From assembly GCF_015706575.1 (NCBI RefSeq), contig NW_024037074.1, positions 1 through 64,000 of the forward strand: a stretch of DNA of 64,000 nt, read 5' to 3'. Numbering within the stretch: the first letter of the stretch is position 1; every line of letters starts with the position of its first letter. Below the pieces are notes generated by a model. It was not told where the DNA came from. It did no database searches and worked only from the letters and a program-made list of their open reading frames with translations. The stretch is from Patiria miniata (lineage: Eukaryota > Echinodermata > Asteroidea > Valvatida > Asterinidae). This document shows positions 1-10,639 of the stretch, one piece after another. The position numbers and the translations under genes were made by a program.

Positions 1-93
1 TTATAACGTTCTGTAAAACCTAACTGTTTTCATGCGTATGAGCGAAGCGAAGTAGCATGAAAATGTGTTCGTATGTTACTTACAAGCTTGATG

Positions 94-166
94 CTTGAGT
101 GATCATGATAAAGAATAGGTTAAATTTGAATAGAATGTCATTGAGGACGGTAATTGAGTAAATTAA
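94..166 (+). repeat. Direct repeat copy 1 (partner 699-770)
   Basis: A block of about 72 bp starting CTTGAGTGATCATGATAAAG recurs at 699-770 with only two differences that I can see (one extra G and one T/C change). The two copies lie 530 bp apart, so this is a local duplication or two recent copies of a small mobile repeat. No coding content. Confidence 0.8.
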
Positions 167-327
167 AGGGAAAAAAATACAACATTTGCAAACATCGAAA
201 ACAAAAACTACCAAGTTTTTACGAAAATACAACAACAGAATGTTGGTAATGACAGTCTAAAGCATCCTGTAAAATTATGGCACCTGGTGTTGAAGTCACT
301 TTCAAGAAAATGGTAATTTTGTATACA

Positions 328-361
328 TTTCCAACGGTGGTCGGCTGACCACCGTTGGAAA
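328..361. repeat. Short perfect hairpin
   Basis: Arms of 15 bases (TTTCCAACGGTGGTC and its reverse complement) flank a 4-base GGCT loop. It is too short to assign to an element family. No run of T follows it and no gene is adjacent, so I do not call it a terminator. Confidence 0.7.
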
Positions 362-1079
362 AACCTAACTGTTTTCAACTACTGCTCCAAATGTTGTACA
401 ATTTTTTTTTTTTTGTTTGCTATTGGTTGCATGTTCTGAATAGGTGCAGGCCAGCTAGACTGGTTCCCTAATCGTACAATTTTCCGGCATCTATAAATTA
501 ATCCATTTAATCTTCAGTGGAGTCAGGGAACCAGAATACTCAAACATTTTTGTTTTTCTTAGTTTTCCAGCAATTTCCAACACAAAACTTCAGACATGTC
601 AGTGTAACAATAATTTGATATATTATACTAACCCCTCAAGTAGTTCATTTCTGAAAACTAATGCAAATGCCAATGATGTACATGTACATGTACATTCCCT
701 TGAGTGATCATGATAAAGAATAGGTTAAATTTGAATAGAATGTCATTGAGGACGTAATCGAGTAAATTAAGGGCGTGTGTGGCTGTGTAGTATGGCCATT
801 CTAGCCTGTGTTCACCACGTCGCTAGGTCAGTAATTTTCATAATGACCACAATACATCGTATATTTTAATTTAAAAGAAGAGGAGAAACTCGGAGTTTGT
901 AAGTATTAAAGTTAATGTATAAGGGATCGGCCACAAGGTTTTCCAGAGTTTTTACCTCATAGAGTTTTACCTCTGGTGTTTCACTCTGGGCACTTGACAA
1001 GTAATAGAATGAAATCATAGATCTATACAAATTCAGTATTAATTAAAATTTTAGTTTTACAGCAAACATAAATGAAAGC

Positions 1080-1340
1080 AGTGGCGGTTCTACGGGGGGG
1101 GGGGGGGGGCAACAATTGGCTAGCCCCCCCCCAAAAAAAAAATTCCATACAAAAAAAAAAAAGCACTAGCAAAGTGTAAGAATTTGATGTACAGGGGAAC
1201 GGTCTCCCTAAATGAGAAGGGTGCATTTGTACACTTTTAGTTAATAGGCCTACAACATGTTATAGTGTGCCTGATTGTAGGATTTTATCAGCGCTCCCCA
1301 TAGAAAATATGGCACGAGCCCCCCCCCCCCCCCCATCTTT
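1080..1340. repeat. Dispersed repeat with poly-G and poly-C tracts
   Basis: This copy runs from a G tract to a C tract and contains the phrase GATTGTAGGATTTTATCAGC near its end. The same phrase and the same order of tracts recur at 27,340-27,960, so it is a dispersed element rather than chance low complexity. The homopolymer lengths are probably unreliable in any assembly. Confidence 0.55.
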
Positions 1341-4253
1341 CGAGACAATTATTTTCTTCTTTCTTAATTATGAAAACATAATTCCTAGTTTCAGGGGCAA
1401 ACATAAGTAACTCTACTGCCATGATTCTCCCACTTATGAAGTATGCAGACTAATAAAATGCCGGGAGATGATGACTTGCCCAAAGAATTCTACGTTCAAT
1501 TTTGGGATCTTTTATGCTCAGACTAGATCTTCTGAAAGTGTATCATAGATCTTTTGACGATAACATCTCGCCAACTTTCAACACAACAGAAGTATGATAA
1601 CTTTGCTTGAAAAAGCTGGAGATCAGCTGAATCCTCCTCAGAAAAAAGACTAATTTGGTTACTCAACGTAGATTACAAGATTGTCTCTAAAGCTATTTAC
1701 CTTCGTCTGGGCAAAGTTATCCCTTTTGTTTAATATTAATCCTTTCCAGACCTGCAGGATCAAAAGGCAGAAGTATTCACAATAACGCCAGACTCTGAGA
1801 GATTTGGTTGACTATATGAGCTCCATGCGCTACAAAAGAGGGCGCCCTTTACTTAGCAACGACGTCCCATGGGCGGTACATTTGGCTGGTTGACGCGCAC
1901 CGTTCCTTGTCAGTGTGTGACACGCATACACCAGGGGATTTGTTCCATGTACACGCAGTGGCCGCGCACCCCCAACTGTACTTCCTTTGCCGGTGAGGGG
2001 GTACTTGTGAACGGAGCGGATAAGTTCAAAGGGTATTAATTCCTTGGTCATTTCATATCAATTTGTTAGCGCTCCTTTTCAAGCGCCCACACAGTCCCTG
2101 ATTTCCGCTATGGGAGTTGCCATCAAAAACTGTGCCTCGATGTCTCTTTTTGTACACCATTGAAAAACGGAACAACGCTTTCACTTCTTAAAAGAATACA
2201 AGACAGACAAATAATATGTACATCATACTGATAAGAAATATTGAATTTATATTAACAGGAAAGCCTGTACTTTTCAGGATTTATATTGTTGTTTTTAGCA
2301 GAATTTAACACGATTATGTGTAAATCATAGTTTTCAGTAAAACCTGCACCATTTCAACTCGCCGTAAATAATACAAACAGCGCCACCGTATGGCCTTCTT
2401 AAAAAAAGCATTGTTAGGGAAGGTTCTGGTCTAACTAACTATGTATTCTGATTAGACCTTGTTAAGACCTGTACTTTTAGGATTGAAGAAGATGATCGCC
2501 AATCATAACCCCGCTCACATAAGCCATGGGCATTGCATTTTGTGTGTGCGTGCGTGCTATTCGATAATCAGGTCCAAAGATATAGCGCACAAAGTACATT
2601 CACTTCCACACACACGTGCGCGCATTTGTCTTACATTTTGTTAAAATTGAGCAATGCGCAAAATCGAGTGAATCAAATAAGATAAATAGGAGTGCGGTTT
2701 CGGCCATAAACAAATTGATATGCCTTATCAATAAAAAACTTTGAAAGGGTTAATTAGAAATTTTCATTTTAAAGCTTTGGAACCTGTTTCGGCCTGTTTT
2801 TATTCATTATATTAAGGGTTTTAATTAATGGTTTTATGTCCGACCCCTTTCAATTTTCAAAGGTGCTAAGCAGGGGTGTACATATCCCCACTTTTGTTGA
2901 GAATTGAGATTTGAAGTTGTTGCTGATATTTTTAAACTGATAGTTACAGTAATGTCTTTTTATACTAGTGGGAAAAGCAAATGGAAAAGTACCAAGCCTA
3001 TTGCGTTCTACTTTAAGTTGCGCATAATCAGAAACTAAAACCAGTGATTTATTTCATTTCACAATTCTTCTTTTTGAATTGTTTGAATTAAGAGTTCATA
3101 ACTTAGAAATATACCGCGTTTATTTTGCGATATACCTTTATTGTTTTCCACCTTCCTAGTGATTCGGGCACTGCATAAGTTGACGTACATGTACATATAA
3201 AGTTTGACAACAGATCTTTTTATGACTTAATAATAATTGTAAATACTGCAAGTGGAAGAATTAGACTTGCAAATTATATTGCCACATAATAACGTGTACA
3301 TAGAACTGAACTTGTCCAATATTTGGTTTTTGTATTCTGATCGTCTTGATCTTTTCAAGCTCCACTGATGTGCTACTCTCTGGCATTCATGCAGAGTCAA
3401 AACAGATCAACCTAAAATCATCATATCATGCCTAGCTGTATGACAGGCAATTATTAGAAGCTCACTACACCCCATCTGCAAGTTATCCAGTTATTCAGGG
3501 TATCTACGTGACATGGTATCATCACCCTGTTCCTCATTGGTGTGTTGTCAGCAAAATACATTGTAAACTTCACCAAGACCTCATGGGCTGCAACTACAAT
3601 ATAGTGTCCCTGCTTAAGAGGCTACACACGTAGTTCTCATGTTGCTATACAAGAAAGTAATTATTTCAAAGGATTAGGCCTATATTTTCAGGTTCTGCAA
3701 AAAAAAAATACTGGCAGTGCAGAGCAAAAATAAGCATTCAGCACACAATACAAAATTGGTGAAAACTTATCAAAATAACACAGCATTGTTGGCATAATGA
3801 TGCAGCGTCCCCTTTTGTTTCCTGTGGGGATACATGTGTTGCCCTGTCACGATTAATTCCAGAATAAGAATTATCTTTGCCTGCGTTACAGTTGTATAGC
3901 AGGCAAATGTGTCTAATCGGTTGAGGAATGAATTCTGGGAGGCGGAGTTACATAAGGGTAGAGAAAGGGTGTGTCAAATTTGCATAGGAAAGAACGTGCG
4001 TTTAACATAGAACGTACGTAGAACGTACGAGGCGAAGGTGTGGTGGGATCATTCTAGCTTGCGACTTCAGTTCAGTTAAGGACAAACTGAGAATGGATCA
4101 GCTTTAAAAAATAACTTTGTGTAAACGTGCGAAATGTTTTGTTTTGCTGGCAACCACAAGGTTTTCCAGAGTTTTTGCTCATTGAGTTTATATCTCTGGT
4201 TTTTAATCCAGTGGGTTTCTTCGGGAGTTTGTAACAGTGTTTAAAAAATTCAA

Positions 4254-4661
4254 TTACATGGAATTTGTATAATTAGTCCTATTGTTTTCTAAAAAAAATC
4301 CAGCACCAACTGGTTGACTGCCCCTTGGCAAGCCGTACCCTATATGGTGATATATGTCGTATATTAATTGGTGGTTTGTGTTCATAGGAAAGGATGTATC
4401 ATTAGAATAGACTGGCAAGAGCAGTCTTGTCTGCTCAAAGAACAAGAGATATATGATTGTAGACATCATCAAAGCAAGTCTTACCCTGTCCAGATTTTGT
4501 ATCAGAGGCTTTGTTGAAGTTAAGGAGAGCAAAGAAAATGCAAGAGGCAACGTGAAAGATATCATAAAGGGTTCAACTGCACTTCCTCGGAATCTGAACA
4601 TGAACCAGCCAAGAATATCTTGAAGGGTATCTGCTAATAGCTCAATGTAATTAGCTTTCAT
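4254..4661 (-). CDS. Uncharacterised 135-aa reading frame, doubtful
   Basis: This open frame starts at an internal ATG (MKANYIELL...) and runs 135 codons, long for this AT-rich region. It has a hydrophobic middle (about residues 32-50 and 65-80) that could form one or two membrane segments, and NNRT near the C-terminus would fit an N-glycosylation sequon. I recognise no domain, see no clear splice sites at its ends and no paralogue in the window. It may be chance; a single-exon or terminal-exon gene cannot be excluded. Confidence 0.2.
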   Translation of the reverse strand: MKANYIELLADTLQDILGWFMFRFRGSAVEPFMISFTLPLAFSLLSLTSTKPLIQNLDRVRLALMMSTIIYLLFFEQTRLLLPVYSNDTSFPMNTNHQLIYDIYHHIGYGLPRGSQPVGAGFFLENNRTNYTNSM

Positions 4662-5252
4662 AATGGTCAAGTGGACAAGATTTCTTTGGCCAAGAGTTTG
4701 CCATGGAATCGTTCATTATGAACAACAGAATATTAAATATATTTAAGACTATTTCAGTACCTGTTAGTACCTATTACGCGAACGACCTTAAATATTGCAA
4801 GGGACAATATTCAACGGATGCGAAAGGTGATTCAAAGGATTGAATGATGAAGACCTGATTTATGATTGGATAGTTTGTCATTGTGGGTATATGTACATGT
4901 ACAGGTACACCAGTGCTTTCTAAGAGCTTGGTAGGAAAAAATCACAAGCTTAGTCAGCTTTTAGTGAACAAATGAACTCCTGTTTATATTCAAATATATT
5001 TAGCTCAAATATTTAGGAAATTTGGATTGCCCAAAAGACAAAATTGCAAATACCTAATGTTAATATTTACAGTGACTTGACACAAAAGTTCATCTAGGAA
5101 AACAGCATCAGCTGACTAACTTTGTATCAAAGAAAATGACAGTATTTTATGCATTCCTTCCTGGTCATATTTTAAATAAATGTTAATTCCATCAGCACTT
5201 GTACTGCATTGTGTAGTTTGTAATCAATAAACAATTAATCAATAAAAACATG

Positions 5253-5500
5253 GAGTGCACAGGCTGTTTCAGGCGCTACAGTGATTAGGCATTGCAGTTT
5301 TGGACACTACAGTGATTATATAGTGTCCAAAACTGCCATGCCTAATCACTATAGTGTCCAAAACTGCCATGCCTAATATTAGGCATGGCAGTTTTGGACA
5401 CTACAGTGAATAGGCATTGCAGTTTTGGACACTACAGTTAGGCATGGCAGTTTTGGACACTACAGTGATTAGGCATGGCAGTTTCGGACACTTCAGTGCC
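5253..5500. repeat. Multi-copy inverted array of a 31-bp motif
   Basis: About six copies of a unit close to ATTAGGCATGGCAGTTTTGG followed by ACACTACAGTG lie together. Most point one way and two lie in reverse in the middle (about 5,320-5,380), so the block can fold into alternative hairpins. Decayed relatives of the motif appear at about 10,575-10,640. Nothing suggests coding. Confidence 0.85.
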
Positions 5501-5519
5501 TATGAAAGGGTTGGGTAAT

Positions 5520-5620
5520 TAATTCTTTAAGTAATGAAGGCTAATCCTTCTTATGGATGTACATGTAAAGTTTACATGTACATCCATAAGAAGGATTAGC
5601 CTTCATTACTTAAAGAATTA
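5520..5620. repeat. Perfect 101-bp palindrome
   Basis: Arms 5,520-5,569 and 5,571-5,620 are exact reverse complements over 50 bases around a single G. The centre is an ACATGTAAA/TTTACATGT microrepeat. The first base outside each arm matches nothing further, so the arms end sharply. Perfect identity suggests a very recent origin, active gene conversion, or an assembly fold-back. Confidence 0.95.
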
Positions 5621-5699
5621 TTATTGAAATGCTAGACTATGGAAAACTAACATTAATTAACTTTTAAAGCCATTGAACTCATTACTGTAATGAGTGAGG

Positions 5700-6645
5700 T
5701 ACACGGTCAGAAAAAAATATGGCTTTACTTTGCCTTCAAATAAGGTACCGGTACATGTATAGCTTTAATAAGCAACAGATGAAAAGCATGAGTTTAATGA
5801 AGAGTAAAAACAGTCAACAAGAGGCTCCTAAACCAAAGTGTAGGGTCATCGACGCCTTCACCGACAGCTGGAGATACCCCCAGTGTCACCCTGATGTTGG
5901 GTTATTCCGAGGATTGGGCGCCTATTCCTTATTTCCACATACCACCCAAAAATGTTGTAGAAAATGGCATCATATCATGGAAAGCACATTCACAGGCAAC
6001 ACAAACCACATTGGCATGATGAATTCATCTTCAATTTTATGAGCCACAAAAGTGTTTGCATGTTAAATACAAAAAATTACAATGACTTAATGTCTTTCTG
6101 TGTGCTTCCTAGATGGTTTGTAGCCCACACATTTTAGTGGCCTTGGCTTTATGGCGGCTATGACAAACCAGCACCTCTGCTTGCGTTTGCCACTAAAACT
6201 GAAAGGAATATTTAGCCCAAAATATTTTGGGAAAAAAAAAGGGAGATCGTTGTTAAACATGAATCTCAGGTACATGTAAGTTGGAAGGCAGGTGAAATAA
6301 ACTAATGAATTAATTAATATGCAAACACAAATCAGTGTACAATGTACATGTATGAATGTGCAATCAGTAGCATAGCTTTTTGTAGCGGGGGGGGGGGGGG
6401 GGGTGTCTGAACTATCTTAAAAGCTTTTAAAAAGACTGTTGTTTATGTCACCATCAAAACTGCCAGGGGCCTTTCCCACCACCATACCACCACCACCATC
6501 AGCTAACTATACGGCCACTGTACTTTTTCATGCATCAAACTAGTTTTACCAAGGCATTTGGTTTGAACGCCTTCATATAATATATTTCACTGGATTTTGC
6601 CCTCCACTGCCGTAATCAGTGAAGGGCAAACTCTGGTAAAACCCA
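5700..6645. other. Non-coding stretch with dispersed repeat pieces
   Basis: A plus-strand open stretch at 5,719-6,042 overlaps a piece (about 5,850-5,940) of the repeat that forms the tandem block at 7.3-8.2 kb, so I read it as repeat DNA, not a gene. A long G tract lies at about 6,387-6,404. I see nothing else. Confidence 0.5.
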
Positions 6646-6648
6646 ACA

Positions 6649-7000
6649 TTTAACCCTCCTATGCAAACATACATTCTGTTTAAAAGTTGTCCTTTCAGTC
6701 TAATTCTCACAAGTGACTGTTTTCAACAGTTTAGAGCTCCCAGCACACTTATAAAGCAGGATTGACTGGCTGTGACTGTTTATGTAACTTGATACAGCTA
6801 TGCTTTGACTGTAGATAATTGATAAGACAGCTTTGCCTACTTCCTGCCTGCTGTTGCCTGATGACTGAATTTGACTAGTCACATGCTAGCTTGCTTGAAT
6901 ATAATCTGACTGTTGGTGACTAGCTTAGGTAAAAAGCATGGCAGAGGAAGAGGATTATTTTTTTACTGTCTGTGACTGTTGAAACAGCAGGAGGGTAAAA
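6649..7000. mobile_element. Putative MITE with 12-bp terminal inverted repeats
   Basis: The ends read TTTAACCCTCCT and, on the other strand, TTTTACCCTCCT, about 350 bp apart. The interior has many TGACTG/CAGTCA words on both strands, a usual feature of subterminal repeats. Related words occur at about 20,570-20,650. I could not see a clear target duplication, so the class is unassigned. Confidence 0.4.
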
Positions 7001-7324
7001 TTGAGAAATCATGTCATTGTGAAAAACCTTACATTAAAATTACACCAACCTGACGCAATTTCCATCAAAAGTCTGTACTGCGTAATAAAGTATTAATTAA
7101 AAGAATTCCTCACAATGAAAAGTGAACACAAAAATATACAATCAGTAAAATTATAACAGCTTTTAAATGCTTTGTTTCATAAATATATAAACAGCAATAC
7201 ATTTAAATGTTGCTGGATCAAATATTAAACTGTCACTTTCAAGAATCTAAATTTTTTGTTTTATAAAACAACGGATGAATTATGCATATCATGTGATACT
7301 TCAGTCTCAAACGACAGTATGATT

Positions 7325-8160
7325 ACGCCTTCACCGACAGCCAGATACTGATACCACCACTGTCACCCTGATGTTGGGTTATTCCAAGGATCAGGCACCT
7401 CCTCTTTTTAACTCTACGCTGATTACAAGCATCTCGCTTTTATGCCAAGTGCCACTGCATTGTTTAAGGGTCTTGATCCAGCCGAGTCTCTGTACTGCTG
7501 CAGAGTTCATCAGAAAATATCATTATCAGAGCTGAATCCTTGATCATCTATGCCAAGTCCTGCTGCAAAGTTTCAGGTTCGGCGGATTTCTGCAGAGTGA
7601 CCCAGACCCACAGCTCAAATGAACCTAGGACATGCACAAAGCTGCTGTATCAGATGTCCCGCTGCAATACTTGAGGATAATGAGCCATAACACTGCCTTC
7701 ACCGACAGCCAGATACTGATACCCCACTGTCACCCTGATGTTGTTGGTTATTCCAAGGATCAGGCACCTCCTCTTTTAAACTCTCTGCTAATTACAAGCA
7801 TCTCGCCTTTATGCCAAGTGCCACTGCATTGCTTCAGGGTCTCGATCTAGCTGAGTCTCTGTAATGCTGAAGAGCTCATCAGAAAATATTCACTATCACA
7901 GCCTCAGCTGCAAAGTTTCAGGTTCAGCGGATTTATGCAGGGTGACCCACAGCTCAAACTAACCCAGGACATACACAAAGCTGCTGTATCAGATATCCCG
8001 CTGCAATACTTGAGGATAATGAGACAGCCACTGCCATGCAAACGAGCTCAGAAAACATTATCAGAACAAAATCATCGACATGCAGGTATTCCATGTTCTG
8101 CTGCAAAGTTTCCATTTTTAAGCAGAGTCTCTGCAACATCTCTACAGCTCAAGAAAACAT
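7325..8160 (+). repeat. Degenerate tandem repeat, unit about 365 bp
   Basis: A unit starting GCCTTCACCGACAGCCAGAT at about 7,327 starts again at about 7,692. The shared order is: CACCTCCTCTTTT, CTCATCAGAAAATAT, TGCTGCAAAGTTTCAGGTT, CTGCTGTATCAGAT. A shorter third piece follows to about 8,160. Open reading frames in this block follow the repeat and are not genes. Confidence 0.7.
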
Positions 8161-8239
8161 GTCCACGTACAGTTTTTATTGAGCTACTTCAATGGCAGAA
8201 AGAATCTCTGATGTACAGGACATCTCTTTAAACGGCCAA

Positions 8240-9650
8240 CTAGATGCTTATCTGTTACACCGTTAGTGGAGGTTAGGCAGGATTACCGATGTGACAACTG
8301 GGGAAAAACAACCATCTCACTAGGCGTAGTTAGTACAGCAAGGGGCAGCTTGTACTACTTGCAATCACTTCAGGCCTAGTTGAGTCTGCAGGTGTTTATG
8401 CCAAGTTCTTGCATATCATCCAGTAAGGCTTATCCTGGATTTCTAATACTGCAGGTGTTCTGCTGCATAATACGGGTAAAAGTCGACCAGGATCTGATGA
8501 GCTGTCACTGTCATTTCCTGCTATACTTAAACTGTACGTGAACAGCTCTGCTGTGTTTCTTTAGAGACAAATATTCCACCGTGCATCAATGCCTCGTGTT
8601 GATCAGGGATGGCGCAAAGTTCACCTATGATCGTTTCCACTGCACTGTAAACTTGTCACCCTGAGATCGAGACCCTTTTTATTATCAGGTACTAGCGACT
8701 GAGTCAGTTGGACCTGGGGATCGGCACGGGAAGGGTCCAAACTCCCTGAAGAAGCAATTGCAATGACACAGCTGCATTCACTGCTTATTAAATTACTCTT
8801 TAGAATCCTTGCCGGATCATACATGTTCACATTTGCATTTATTTATAAATCTGATAAATTTGGCTTTAACCAAGGGTAAAGTTTTTACTTTACACCGAAA
8901 TAAACGCACAGTTATATCATGTCTTGGCACCAAGATGCAGGAAGTAGTGGCTTACTTTTGGCACAAAAGCCATCTTGCCAACAAATAAATAAATGTGTAC
9001 GGCATTGCACATCAATAATGTGTAATAATTGTATCTTGCACACACCAAGGAGGTCATCCTCTTAAATATGACTTGGGTGCCACTGCTATCCCACTTTGAT
9101 TTTCAATGTACCCTGCATTGACCACGGTATAACGTGTACAAGCAGTGAATGGGCAGATGGGCTCTCTGGTACAAAATTGGATCAATATTGTAAGACTCCT
9201 GTGTGTGGGGCGTGGTGTTTTACCAAGACCAAGTGCTCCATGGTACCTTCAGCTTTGTGTTTGAGTGCCATGCATCTTGAGCAATAAATGCCCTACATGA
9301 GTAAATACACAGTATTGCATTGACATGCTGAGCTATACTGGTCAACATACAGTTTAAACAATTTCCCTATTTTTAGACATATTTGTAAAAGCAGACTACT
9401 GTATGTTAGCATACTTTTCATTGAAGAGTTTTGTCATTACTTTTTGTCCTGTAAAACTGACACCAGGAATTCTGGTGCAATCCACTTAACATTCTAACTG
9501 CAACATACCCAAGGGCTGTTACAATTACAACACCATACTCTTACACCAAGCCACTACAATTGCAAACATGTGGGCTCTCTTTCCATTCATCATTAGAAAA
9601 ATTACACTTTGTCAGTATTTGACTTTTGATGGAATTTGCATCAGGATAAT
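8240..9650. other. Non-coding stretch
   Basis: More decayed pieces of the preceding tandem repeat continue to about 8,700. After that I see only short unrelated reading frames and no splice-bounded coding segment. Confidence 0.5.
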
Positions 9651-9654
9651 TTAT

Positions 9655-9785
9655 ATTTTACAAATAATGAATGTTTCACGTTCGTGCAGTGGTAAGAATA
9701 ATTCCATTCGGTGACAAATGAAAAGTTCCATTCCACTATTGAAATTATTCTCACCATTGCACTCACAAATATTCATTATTTGTAT
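9655..9785. mobile_element. Imperfect hairpin, small MITE-like element
   Basis: A left arm reading ACAAATAATGAATGTTTCAC then GTGCAGTGGTAAGAATAATT pairs with the reverse complement of the right arm (GAAATTATTCTCACCATTGC to ATTCATTATTTGT). The arms are about 47 bases with several mismatches around a loop of about 35 bases. It is a foldback, but no family is clear. Confidence 0.6.
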
Positions 9786-10057
9786 ACTATAATTACTGGC
9801 ACTGTATAATCAGTGCTTTTCAACAGAAATTAAAACCAATAGCAAAAGCTATCTTGAAAGGCCAATAGCATCATTTGCAATAACAGAAATGTAAATAAAA
9901 TGGCTGACTTTTCAGCTCAAGTGTCATGTATCTTTTAAAGATCATGAATGTACACAATTTGTGCTTTTATTTAACAGGTTATTTCAAAAGGCAAATTTTG
10001 AGTACTTGCAAATGATCCTGTCAAGCCATGTTACTTCCAACCTACATGTAGGCCAAT

Positions 10058-10553
10058 GAGGCCTTTACTTTTAAAAGATATGCCAGGCCTGTACAGAGCA
10101 TTTTCAAATGAGTGTCATGTACCGTTTCTATCAGAGAGTGTTCATATCAAGTAGCAAAGACTATTCATAAGATAGAATTTGCATCAATATTAGGTTTTGT
10201 CCTTCATCGACGAACAAACACTGTATACTCAGTGTGTTCAACCTGAGTGAAAGTCAGCAAAAGCACTCGGGTGGGAATCGAACCCACAACCTTCTGCTTT
10301 GTTGAGCAGACGTCTTACCACTCGACCACCAAGCACGTGAGGTTGTTTAACTTTCACTCGGGTGTAACACACCGAGTAGACAGTGGTTATATGTCGGCGA
10401 AGGGCAAAACCTAATTATTGCAAATTGTAAAGACTTAAATTGTGAAAGCAAAATGTATGCCAAATATAAATCACACAACAAAAATATGATTTAGCTAAAT
10501 AACACCTTTTCAAAGGTACATGTATTAGCACCCATCTCTGGTGCAGGCCTGCA
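10058..10553. repeat. Dispersed 495-bp block, copy 1 (partner 15,284-15,779)
   Basis: The block starts GAGGCCTTTACTTTTAAAAG and ends GGTGCAGGCCTGCA. It recurs at 15,284-15,779 with scattered substitutions and contains the tRNA-like element at 10,190-10,417. The duplication therefore carried the element and about 130 bp of flank on each side. Confidence 0.85.
10190..10417 (-). mobile_element. tRNA-like element with inverted flanking arms
   Basis: The minus-strand core has a Ser/Leu-like D-arm (GGTCGAGTGG, box A), an anticodon-like stem TCTGC/GCAGA and a perfect T-arm GTGGG-TTCGATT-CCCAC (box B). The acceptor stem does not pair, so it is not a working tRNA. On each side lies an arm of about 68 bp, and the two arms are reverse complements of each other (ATTAGGTTTTGYCCTTCRYC...). 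The core could supply a Pol III promoter as in a tRNA-derived SINE, but the inverted arms are more like a MITE or a head-to-head dimer. Relatives lie at 15.4, 30.2, 31.7, 42.4, 47.9, 60.0 and 61.4 kb. Confidence 0.75.
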
Positions 10554-10639
10554 TATTTTTTTTAACTTTTAGTCACTGCACTAGCGCCCAAAACTGCCCT
10601 GCCTGTTACTCACTGTAGCACCAAAACTGCCCTAGCACT

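Larger units (their letters stand above)
1..4250. other. Non-coding, repeat-rich stretch
   Basis: I see no supportable gene here. The stretch is AT-rich with short reading frames only. It carries a 72-bp direct repeat (94-166 and 699-770), a small hairpin (328-361), a poly-G/poly-C bearing dispersed repeat (about 1,080-1,340), a short repeat beginning CCACAAGGTTTTCCAGAG at about 931 that recurs at about 4,154, and a diffuse repeat at about 3,000-3,370 that aligns by eye with 19,190-19,500. Confidence 0.6.

Noticed and set aside
1096-1110. G-quadruplex regulatory element in the poly-G tract
   Set aside because: The tract belongs to a dispersed repeat with poly-G and poly-C runs at several sites (6.4, 27.4, 32.4 and 45.3 kb have similar tracts) and homopolymer length is unreliable.
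4254-4661. 135-codon minus-strand frame as a confident gene
   Set aside because: No domain, no paralogue and no splice context; kept only as a low-confidence entry.
5719-6042. 107-codon plus-strand frame
   Set aside because: It overlaps a copy of the dispersed repeat seen in tandem at 7.3-8.2 kb.
10262-10340. Functional tRNA gene
   Set aside because: The T-arm is perfect but the acceptor stem does not pair and the sequence recurs with the same arms at many sites, so it is a mobile-element core.
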